Assembly: GCA_049602155.1 (NCBI GenBank)
Contig: JBMYRH010000036.1
Location: forward strand, 1-53,580
DNA from: JBMYRH01 sp049602155
GTDB taxonomy: Bacteria; Myxococcota_A; UBA9042; PHBI01; JBMYRH01
Direction of reading: 5' to 3'
DNA length: 53,580 bases
Part shown: positions 1 through 6,815 of the stretch, piece after piece
Position numbering within the stretch: position 1 is the stretch's first letter
How the letters are laid out: every line of letters starts with the position of its first letter
Program-made: the position numbers and the translations under genes
Notes under the pieces: model-generated
Database searches by the model: none
Seen by the model: the letters and a program-made list of their open reading frames with translations, nothing else
What the model was told of the DNA's origin: nothing

Positions 1-160
1 GGAGGTGGCGCTCTAGAGAAGCGAGCAAGGTCTGAGGGAGGATTCGGTCTCGCCTCAGCGCCCAGAGGCGCTCCAAGAAGACCGCTAATGCGATGACTGA
101 GCAGATGAGGAGGGCCCACATCAGTGGTCCCCCTCGGGTGAATAGTTCCATGTAAGGCAT
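1..160 (-). CDS. TolQ/ExbB/MotA-type proton channel subunit, N-terminal part only
   Basis: The gene is cut by the window edge, so only about 53 codons are visible. The translation starts MPYMELFTRGGPLMWALL and continues through a hydrophobic helix into VIALAVFLERLWALRRDR. A GGP-L-W motif, one transmembrane helix and an ERLWALRR stretch are typical of the first helix of ExbB/TolQ/MotA-family inner-membrane proteins, which use the proton gradient to drive partners such as TonB or TolA. The ATG at 160 has an AGGAG sequence 5 nt upstream, inside the end of the histidine kinase gene; a second ATG at 151 is spaced too far. The gene lies 8 nt downstream of the kinase stop, so the two are probably cotranscribed. 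Which family member it is cannot be told from this fragment. Confidence 0.7.
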   Translation of the reverse strand, partial: MPYMELFTRGGPLMWALLICSVIALAVFLERLWALRRDRILPQTLLASLERHL

Positions 161-168
161 CCCAGCTC

Positions 169-1962
169 CTAGCGCGGTAGGCTGATGGTGAAGGTCGTTC
201 CGACCCCGATCTCGGAGGAGACATTGACGGTGCCTCGGTGTGCCTCGACGAGGCCCTTGACGATGGCGAGTCCTAACCCGGTGCCGTTTGTCTTTCCGTG
301 GGTCGCGAACGACTCGAAGAGACGGCCTTCAAGCTCTTCAGGGATGCCAGGTCCGTTGTCTTCAAACGCCATGTTAACGGCGTCGTCATCTGCGCTCACT
401 CGAATGGTGAACCGGCCCCCGTCAGGCATCGCCTCATGGGCATTGCGCGCGAGGTTGTAGGCAACGCGCTTCATCTTGTTCTCATCCATCTTCACGGCAC
501 CGCCAAAGCTGTCTTCCACGACCAGTTCAACACCGGAGGCCGTGAACTCTTCCTGGAGCAGCTCGGAGAGTTCGTCGAGGAATGCATGGATGAAGACCTT
601 CCTTAGGTAGAGCTCTGACTCGCCCCGCGCGAAGGAGAGCAGCTCCCCCGTCATCTCCTTCATTAGGGAGATCTGCTTCTTCACTTTCTCGCGATGGGCT
701 TGGCGTGCGTCTGCGTCGTCTTCCCTCACCATGGCGCGCGCATAACCACCGATGATCGTCAGCGGGGTCTTCAGGTCATGGATGACCCCTGACAAGGCTT
801 GGCCAATGACGGCGAGGCGCTCGGCTTTGCGTTCCTCCTCAAGCGCGCGCCCCAACACGACTGAGAGCCCGAGTCGGCCGCCAATCACACTGAGCATGCG
901 CTCGTCCTGCGGGCCAAACCCCCGCGGGTTGTCTTGCCGGTTCACCAAGATCAGGCAGCCGAGGGTCTCGCTCTGTTGCATGATGGGGGCGGCGATCCCG
1001 TGTCGCACCCGCCAGCCGCCTGAGTCGTCGGGAGCGAACTGCGCCCGCTTGGTTTCGCCTGTCGCGATGACCTCGGTCACGAGGGTCGAGCTCATCGAGC
1101 CGATGAGTTTGACGAGCTCGGCGCCGTGGTCACCTGCGATCAGCTCAGGCTTGAGCGTGTTGCCGTCGGGCTCAAGGAGCATGATTGCGGCCGCCTCGCT
1201 GGGGAACTCGGCGCGCGTCGCCGCCATGACCCCATCGAAGGCGGCCTCCAGGGTGATCGCTGTCGCCGCCGCGCGCTCGATCTTGAAGAGGAGCTCCAGC
1301 TCGGCCTTCCGGGCCTTGAGCCGCATGGAGGTCTCCTGCAGATCGATGTTCTTGCCCACGATGTCGAGGTAAAGGCGCGAGTTGTGGATGCTGATAGCCG
1401 CCTGCGCGGCGATAGCAGCGAGCAGATCTTCGTCGGCCGGCGTAAAGTAATCGCTGCGCTTATTGAGGACCTGAATGACACCAATGATGCGTTGTTGGGA
1501 GTCGCGGAGCGGCGCACAGAGGACACTTCGCGTGCGAAACCCGGTCTTCTCGTCGAAGGAGGAGTCAAACCGCGCGTCCTTGTAGGCATCCTTGACGTTG
1601 ACGGTGCGTCCATTCGCGCCGACCCAACCCGCTATACCGGCCCCGATGGGTACCTCAATGGTGGCCACCTCGCCACCTTGCGTATTGCGTGACCACAAGA
1701 GGTTGGTCTCGTCATTGACGACGAAGAGGGTTGCGCGGTCCGCATCTAAAAGCTCGGTGGTCTTCTCCATGACCGTGTCGAGGATGCGGTCAATGTTGTG
1801 CTCACTCCCGAGCGCCCGGCTGATGTCTTCGATCCCTTTGAGCTTGAGCTGGACTTGGGCCAACTCAGCCCGGACCTCGCCCACGGTGGGTTCAGCGCTG
1901 AGTGTATCGTTTTGATCGGCACCCGTGAGCGTCAATGGGCCTCCAGCCACGTTGGTCCCCAC
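169..1962 (-). CDS. Soluble GAF-GAF sensor histidine kinase
   Basis: 597 residues with no membrane segment, so a cytoplasmic sensor kinase. A short N-terminal helix (about 28-45) leads into a first GAF domain (about 45-195) and a second (about 220-372). The dimerisation/phosphoacceptor helix carries SGVIHDLKTP at 391-400, with His395 as the predicted phosphorylation site. The ATPase domain shows the N box (NLARNAHEA, Asn507), the G1 box EDNGPGIPE (534-542) and the G2 box GTGLGLAIVKG (560-570), so it looks catalytically complete. The ATG start lies 31 nt inside the 3' end of polA, implying translational coupling; a slightly later start cannot be excluded. No response regulator is next to it, so its partner is encoded elsewhere. 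The GAF ligands are unknown. Confidence 0.9.
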   Translation of the reverse strand: MGTNVAGGPLTLTGADQNDTLSAEPTVGEVRAELAQVQLKLKGIEDISRALGSEHNIDRILDTVMEKTTELLDADRATLFVVNDETNLLWSRNTQGGEVATIEVPIGAGIAGWVGANGRTVNVKDAYKDARFDSSFDEKTGFRTRSVLCAPLRDSQQRIIGVIQVLNKRSDYFTPADEDLLAAIAAQAAISIHNSRLYLDIVGKNIDLQETSMRLKARKAELELLFKIERAAATAITLEAAFDGVMAATRAEFPSEAAAIMLLEPDGNTLKPELIAGDHGAELVKLIGSMSSTLVTEVIATGETKRAQFAPDDSGGWRVRHGIAAPIMQQSETLGCLILVNRQDNPRGFGPQDERMLSVIGGRLGLSVVLGRALEEERKAERLAVIGQALSGVIHDLKTPLTIIGGYARAMVREDDADARQAHREKVKKQISLMKEMTGELLSFARGESELYLRKVFIHAFLDELSELLQEEFTASGVELVVEDSFGGAVKMDENKMKRVAYNLARNAHEAMPDGGRFTIRVSADDDAVNMAFEDNGPGIPEELEGRLFESFATHGKTNGTGLGLAIVKGLVEAHRGTVNVSSEIGVGTTFTISLPR

Positions 1963-4622
1963 CCTGCATTGGCGACCAAGGGCACGCTCAACTCTACCAC
2001 GTCCTCCATGGTTGCGGTGACGAGCGATGCCAGCTCCTCGACCTGCCCCTCAGGGACCTCGAAGACGAGTTCATCGTGAACCTGAAGCAGGAGGCGCGCG
2101 CTCGGCATGGCCTGAGCGATTTGCGGCGCGACCACGATCATCGCGCGCTTTATGATGTCCGCCGCGGAGCCCTGAACAGGGGTGTTGATCGCCATCCGTT
2201 CGGCGCCTTGGCGGGCCATATGGTTGCTCGAATTGATGTCAGAGATTCGACGGATACGACCCATCAGGGTCGATACGTGACCGTCGGTACGCGCGGCTTC
2301 CAGAGTCTCGGTTTTCCACTCGGCGATCCGTGGGTAGCGGTTGTAATACCGCTCGATGATCCCTTTGGCCTCGGGTTTGGAGATGCCTTGTTCGTTGGCC
2401 AAACGGAACGCACTCATCCCATACAGGATGCCGAAGTTCACCGTCTTAGCCATGGAGCGTTGTCCTCGAGTGACCTCGTCTTCAGCGACCCCGAAGAGCT
2501 CTTTGGCTGTCCTCAGGTGAATGTCCGCGCCGTCTCGGAAGGCGGCGATCATCGCCTCGTCGTTGGCGAGGTGAGCGAGGACGCGCAGCTCGATCTGACT
2601 GTAATCAGCAGCGAGCAAGACGTGGCCCGGTTCGGGGATAAAGGCCTCGCGGATGCGTTGCCCGACCGGTGTCCGAATTGGGATGTTCTGTAGATTCGGG
2701 TCGGTGGAGCTGAGGCGGCCCGTGGCCGCGACGGCTTGATTGAATGTCGTGTGGATGCGACCGGTGCTCGGGCGCACCAGGGTCGGGAGTACGTCGGTGT
2801 AGGTCGACTTCAGCTTGGAGGCCGTGCGCCATTCGAGGATCAGCGCCGGGAGGGGGTGCTCTTTGGCGAGGGTCTCCAGCACGGTGACGTTGGTCGAGAA
2901 GCCGGTCTTCGTCTTCTTGATGGGGGTGAGCTCCAACACCTCGAAGAGGATGCGCGCGAGCTGCTTGGGAGAGCCCAGGGAGAAGGGCTCTCCCGCGAGC
3001 GCGTGAGCCTCAGCCTCAATTTCAGCGGCGCGCGTGCCGAGCTCAGCGGAGAGGGCCTTGAGGGCGTCGGAGTTCAGCTTGATCCCCTCTCGCTCCATGC
3101 GCGTCAGGACCCTGAGGAGCGGCAACTCCAGCTCGCTCATCAAGGCGGCGAGTTCGCCTTCCTCGAGCGCGGTCGACAGGTCGGCGGCGAGCATCGTCAC
3201 GAGCTGTGCTTGCTCACAGGCCCAGTCTCGTAAAACCTCGGGTGGTAGCTGGTCGAGCGGCCGCTTTGAGCGCCCCTTCCCGGCGATAGGCTCAAGTTCG
3301 ACCATCTTGTGGTTGAGGCGGTCGAGCGCGATATTCGACAAGGTGTGTGCGTACTTACCCGCGTCGACAAGGTAGCTCGCGAGCATCGTGTCAAAGCTCA
3401 CTTGCTCGGTCGCGTCGATGCCTTGCGCCTTGAGGATGTGCAGCATCGCCTTGGCGCCGTGGGTTTGAAGTGCCCCGGTGTGCTCGGCGAGGAGCACTTT
3501 GAAGGCCTCCGCCACAGCGGGTGGGCTCAGCTGTGGGTACGCATCGAGACCAGTGTGGCCTACTGGGATGTACCAGGCCTGGTCTTCGCCGATCGCAGCT
3601 GCGTAGCCGAGGAGCTCTCCGCGGTGTGTGCCCGGCTGAGTGGTGAGGGGACAGAGGGCGAAGGCCTCGGCGGCCTTGAGCGATGCGATGAGCGACGTGA
3701 GTTCCTCGGGCTGACGGACGGTCGCGTAGCCATCCCGGCTGATCCGTGCACCCTCTTCGACGGCCTCGGCGTCGTGAAATTGGCGGTGCAGGTTCTTGAA
3801 CCCATGCTTTGCGAAGAGCTGCGTGAGTGCACGCTTGTCTGGCTCTTTGCGGGCCATCTCGGAGAGCTCGATGTGGAGTGGTACGTCTCTGTCTACTGTC
3901 GCGAGCTGCTGAGCGAGGAAGGCCTGCTCTTTGTTGTTCTCGAGGTTCTCACGGCGCTTGCCGCGAAGCTCATCGATGTGGTCGTAGATCCCTTGAAGTG
4001 ATTCGTACTCCTCCAAGAGCGTCGCCGCGGTCTTTTTGCCGATCCCGGGGACACCAGGGATGTTGTCGACGGAGTCGCCGAGCAGGGCGAGGAAGTCGAC
4101 AATCTGGTGGGGGTAGACCCCCATCTTCTCTTTGACCCCGTCGGGGTCGTAGTGCGCATCCTTCATGGTGTCCAAGAGCGAGCAGCGCTCGGAGACGACC
4201 AGCTGCATCAGGTCTTTATCGCTGGTGACGACGACTGTGCGGACGTCTTGATCGAGGGCGCGCGTTGCGAGCGTGGCGATAATGTCATCGGCCTCGTAGT
4301 TCTCTAGCTCTAGTGCTGGGATGTTGAGGGCACGCGTCACCTCTCGAACCACCGGGAACTGAGGGACGAGATCTTGAGGGGCCGGTGGTCGGTTAGCTTT
4401 GTAATCTGCGTATAGATCGTTACGGAAGCTCTTACCGGACTTGTCGAAGACGACCGCCAGGTAGTCGGGGTTCTCGTCGCGGAGGAGCTTCAGGATCATG
4501 TTCGTGAAGCCATAGATAGCGCCGGTCGCCATCCCCTCGCTGTTCGTGAGGGACGGCATGGCGAAGTAGGCCCGGAAGATGTAGGTGCTTCCGTCGACCA
4601 AGTAGAGCGTCTTTTGAGTCAT
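1932..4622 (-). CDS. polA: DNA polymerase I, proofreading domain degenerate
   Basis: 896 residues in the family-A three-domain layout. The 5' nuclease occupies about 1-290, with the metal-binding acidic stretches EADDIIATLA near 110 and GDSVDNIPGVPGIGKKTA near 182. The polymerase domain carries motif A (DYSQIELR, Asp673), motif B (RSMAKTVNFGILYG, Arg722, Lys726, Phe730, Tyr734) and motif C (QVHDELVFE, Asp850). The middle domain (about 295-490) has lost the 3'-5' exonuclease residues: FALCPLTT stands where the DxE of motif Exo I belongs, and THGAKAM where the NLKYD aspartate belongs. The enzyme should replicate and repair (Okazaki primer removal, gap filling) without proofreading, as Taq polymerase does. 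No strong ribosome site precedes the ATG. The kinase gene overlaps its 3' end. Confidence 0.97.
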   Translation of the reverse strand: MTQKTLYLVDGSTYIFRAYFAMPSLTNSEGMATGAIYGFTNMILKLLRDENPDYLAVVFDKSGKSFRNDLYADYKANRPPAPQDLVPQFPVVREVTRALNIPALELENYEADDIIATLATRALDQDVRTVVVTSDKDLMQLVVSERCSLLDTMKDAHYDPDGVKEKMGVYPHQIVDFLALLGDSVDNIPGVPGIGKKTAATLLEEYESLQGIYDHIDELRGKRRENLENNKEQAFLAQQLATVDRDVPLHIELSEMARKEPDKRALTQLFAKHGFKNLHRQFHDAEAVEEGARISRDGYATVRQPEELTSLIASLKAAEAFALCPLTTQPGTHRGELLGYAAAIGEDQAWYIPVGHTGLDAYPQLSPPAVAEAFKVLLAEHTGALQTHGAKAMLHILKAQGIDATEQVSFDTMLASYLVDAGKYAHTLSNIALDRLNHKMVELEPIAGKGRSKRPLDQLPPEVLRDWACEQAQLVTMLAADLSTALEEGELAALMSELELPLLRVLTRMEREGIKLNSDALKALSAELGTRAAEIEAEAHALAGEPFSLGSPKQLARILFEVLELTPIKKTKTGFSTNVTVLETLAKEHPLPALILEWRTASKLKSTYTDVLPTLVRPSTGRIHTTFNQAVAATGRLSSTDPNLQNIPIRTPVGQRIREAFIPEPGHVLLAADYSQIELRVLAHLANDEAMIAAFRDGADIHLRTAKELFGVAEDEVTRGQRSMAKTVNFGILYGMSAFRLANEQGISKPEAKGIIERYYNRYPRIAEWKTETLEAARTDGHVSTLMGRIRRISDINSSNHMARQGAERMAINTPVQGSAADIIKRAMIVVAPQIAQAMPSARLLLQVHDELVFEVPEGQVEELASLVTATMEDVVELSVPLVANAGWGPTWLEAH

Positions 4623-4701
4623 GGGGTCGTCCGTCCAGAGGGGAGGCCATCTTGTCCAAACCGCCCGCGCCTGTCGACCTTGACGATGCGTGTATCGCGG
4701 C

Positions 4702-5334
4702 TCAGTTCGGCAAGACGATGGGGAAGCTGTCTGGGGGCTCTTCCACTTTCGTCTTGTTCTTCTCTTTCGTGCGCTTGCCGCGCACCCGCTCGAGGTGCTC
4801 TCGTGCTTTGTCTTCGACGAGCTGGGCGAGCTTCATCTCCCCAGCCTCCTCAAGGCGCTTGCGCCAGAGCCCGAGCACCACGCGGGAGGGATCGAGCCTG
4901 CCGCGACGGACAGACTGCTCGGCGGCCATCAGCGCCACCTCCGTGTGCCTCGCGTCAGGGGTCACGCGCCCCAAGCCGCGCACCATGAGGCGCTCGAAGC
5001 TCTCGACCTTGCCTCGCCGTAGCTCGGCGAAGCCTAAGGTGAGCTCTGCGTAGCCAAGCAGGTGCGGGTGCTCGGCGGCAATTTCGGAGGCTGTTAGCGC
5101 GAGCTTGGAGGCCTGTCGCAGATCGGCGCCTGTTGACGTCAGACTCAGGGACTCGGTGACAAGCTGGAGCGTCTCGATCCATGCCGGTCGAGTACGACCG
5201 CCGATAGTGTACTTACCGTCTTCGTCGTCACTCGCAGCGCTGGGCTCGCCGTCGGCGCCCTCGGTCTCACCACCGCAGGCGGTGGGGGTTGCGAGCAGCA
5301 AGCACGCAGACAGGATGAGGAGGGGGCGTCTCAT
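4702..5334 (-). CDS. Putative lipoprotein of unknown function, helical repeat-like
   Basis: 210 residues. The N-terminus is a signal peptide ending TPTACGG, with the probable lipidated Cys at 20; Cys11 in LSAC is a less likely alternative because the leader would be very short. After the cysteine comes an acidic low-complexity tether (GGETEGADGEPSAASDDEDG), then a helix-rich region with Ala/Leu/Glu patterning (SKLALTASEIAAEHPHLLGY, FAELRRGKVESF) that resembles TPR-type repeats, and a basic C-terminal tail. I do not recognise a family. The gene lies 79 nt upstream of polA and 39 nt downstream of another small lipoprotein gene, all on the minus strand, so it could share their transcript. Envelope location is inferred from the signal only. 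Confidence 0.65.
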   Translation of the reverse strand: MRRPLLILSACLLLATPTACGGETEGADGEPSAASDDEDGKYTIGGRTRPAWIETLQLVTESLSLTSTGADLRQASKLALTASEIAAEHPHLLGYAELTLGFAELRRGKVESFERLMVRGLGRVTPDARHTEVALMAAEQSVRRGRLDPSRVVLGLWRKRLEEAGEMKLAQLVEDKAREHLERVRGKRTKEKNKTKVEEPPDSFPIVLPN

Positions 5335-5373
5335 GACTGGAGCCTAGCACAGAAGGACGAGGCGTTGTCTGCC

Positions 5374-5628
5374 TCAGCCTGGTCGCACTTTCCCCGGTCG
5401 ACATGCGAGCGCATCTTTGACTGTCATGGCGTCGAGGAAGCAGCGATGTCGCGACTCGTCATATGCCTCGTAGCAGGCCTGGAGGAAGCGCTGTCGCTGC
5501 GCTGATTCAGGCGACCGCTTGGCGAGCGCGATCAAGTGATTGTAGGCTTCCTCGCACTTCGGTGCCGGATCGGGATCGCAGGCAACGAGAAGTAAGCAAG
5601 AGACCAAGCCGGTGAGCCAGACGCGCAT
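5374..5628 (-). CDS. Small cysteine-containing lipoprotein
   Basis: 84 residues. It begins MRVWLTGLVSCLLLVACDPD, a short signal peptide with a good lipobox (LVAC) and Asp right after the cysteine. The mature part has four further cysteines (PKCEEAYNHL, QACYEAYDES, HRCFLDAM, LACRPG) in an all-helical pattern, which would suit two disulfides in the periplasm. No family recognised. In Escherichia coli an Asp at +2 would keep a lipoprotein in the inner membrane; whether that rule holds here is unknown. It is the first gene of the minus-strand run toward polA and is divergent from queG with almost no gap, so the promoters must lie inside coding sequence or further away. Confidence 0.6.
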   Translation of the reverse strand: MRVWLTGLVSCLLLVACDPDPAPKCEEAYNHLIALAKRSPESAQRQRFLQACYEAYDESRHRCFLDAMTVKDALACRPGKVRPG

Positions 5629-5653
5629 AACCGACTGCGTACCCGCAGGTTTA

Positions 5654-6652
5654 GTGAGGAGTCAAGCGCTGAGTCCCCCAGAACGATCGGCCCGTGTGAA
5701 AGAGTTGGCCCTTGAAGTCGGCTTTGATCTTGTAGGCATCACCTCGCCGGACGCGCAGTCATCGTTTGAGCGCTACTCTGCGCAGATGACTGCGGGTTAT
5801 GGCGCTGAGATGTCGTGGCTCTATGAACGCCCTGAGCTGCGTCGAGATGTTCGGACGGTCCACTCGGAGACCCGCTCAGTTATTGTGCTCGCTGTCAGCT
5901 ACGCAAGCGACACTCCGGGCTACCTCGAGGCTCCACCGGCAGCGGATGAAGGGTGGATCGCGCGCTATGCTCAGGGGCGGGACTACCACCACGACGTGCG
6001 CAAAATGGCGATACGATTGGCCAAAGCCATGTCCGAGGAGCCGAGCCTTGGTGGTGAGAGCAGCGCACATCGCGTCTTTGTCGACACTGGCCCGGTCCTA
6101 GAGAAGGCGTTCGCGCAGCGCGCCGGCCTAGGTTGGATGGGCAAGAACACGCTCCTCCTCAACCGTGGTTTGGGCTCTTGGGTCTTCCTCGGGGTGATCC
6201 TTACGCCCCTAGAGTTGGCCTCTGATGCTCCGGGGACGGACCATTGCGGCTCGTGTACGCGCTGCCTCGACGCTTGCCCGACGGGGGCGTTTCCAGAGCC
6301 CTATGTGCTGGACGCCCGCGCGTGCATCGCGACGTGGACGATTGAGAGCGCTGAGCCGTCAGCCGTCATCGAGGCCGAGTCGCTGGGGCAGCACGTCTTT
6401 GGCTGTGACATCTGCCAAGAGGTGTGCCCTTGGAATCGCGGGGTCCCCGAAGGACGTCTTGCGACCTTGCTGCCCCGTGAGGAGAACCTACGACCGAAGC
6501 TAGAGACCCTGGCTGGGCTCGATGAGGAGTCGTTTCGAGCACGCTTTCCACGCTCTGCAGTGCGTCGCACTAGCGCTGAGAAGATGGCTGAGGTGGTCGA
6601 AATCATACGGACACGAGGTGCCGTCGTCTCAGATGAACCTTCCGAGCCCTGA
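5654..6652 (+). CDS. queG: Epoxyqueuosine reductase
   Basis: 332 residues from the GTG at 5654. QueG reduces epoxyqueuosine to queuosine in GUN-anticodon tRNAs using cobalamin and two [4Fe-4S] clusters. Seen here: the N-terminal ELALEVGFDLVGIT, the YAQGRDYHHDVR segment, the putative catalytic Asp144 in FVDTGPVLEKA, the first ferredoxin motif CGSCTRCLDACP (Cys198, 201, 204, 208) and the second set CIATWTIE / CDICQEVCPWN (Cys224, 251, 254, 258). The open frame runs back to a GTG at 5612, but that would overlap the divergent lipoprotein gene and lies outside the conserved region; AGG 4 nt before 5654 favours the shorter form. A cobalamin adenosyltransferase at 17039 also points to B12 use. A strong terminator follows the stop by 6 nt. 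Confidence 0.94.
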   Translation: MRSQALSPPERSARVKELALEVGFDLVGITSPDAQSSFERYSAQMTAGYGAEMSWLYERPELRRDVRTVHSETRSVIVLAVSYASDTPGYLEAPPAADEGWIARYAQGRDYHHDVRKMAIRLAKAMSEEPSLGGESSAHRVFVDTGPVLEKAFAQRAGLGWMGKNTLLLNRGLGSWVFLGVILTPLELASDAPGTDHCGSCTRCLDACPTGAFPEPYVLDARACIATWTIESAEPSAVIEAESLGQHVFGCDICQEVCPWNRGVPEGRLATLLPREENLRPKLETLAGLDEESFRARFPRSAVRRTSAEKMAEVVEIIRTRGAVVSDEPSEP

Positions 6653-6658
6653 TACAGG

Positions 6659-6684
6659 AAAACCCGGTCAAATGACCGGGTTTT
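6659..6684. terminator. Bidirectional intrinsic terminator between queG and tRNA-Ala
   Basis: A perfect 12-bp inverted repeat (AAAACCCGGTCA, AA, TGACCGGGTTTT) gives a GC-rich hairpin flanked by A and T runs, so it can stop transcription in either direction. It lies 6 nt after the queG stop and 7 nt after the 3' end of the minus-strand tRNA gene. Confidence 0.9.
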
Positions 6685-6691
6685 CACTGTC

Positions 6692-6767
6692 TGGTGGAGC
6701 CGATCGGGGTCGAACCGACGACCTCATGAATGCCATTCATGCGCTCTACCAACTGAGCTACGGCCCC
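6692..6767 (-). tRNA. tRNA-Ala, anticodon GGC
   Basis: 76 nt on the minus strand with the 3' CCA encoded. The acceptor stem pairs GGGGCCG with CGGCTCC (one G-U). The D arm is AGCTCAGTTGGTAGAGC. The anticodon arm has stem CATGA/TCATG around the loop ATGGCAT, giving anticodon GGC. The T arm is GTCGG-TTCGACC-CCGAT. The shape and the GAGGTC variable region match bacterial tRNA-Ala(GGC). It lies 48 nt downstream of the BNR lipoprotein gene on the same strand and ends just before a hairpin terminator. It may have its own promoter within the short gap or be read from the upstream genes. Confidence 0.97.
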
Positions 6768-6815
6768 CCAGCGGGAAGCGGGTGTGTAGCACGGGGTTGA
6801 GGTGGGGGCAAGACC

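Noticed and set aside
3309..4001. Plus-strand frame of 230 codons inside polA
   Set aside because: Antisense to conserved polymerase sequence, no family features.
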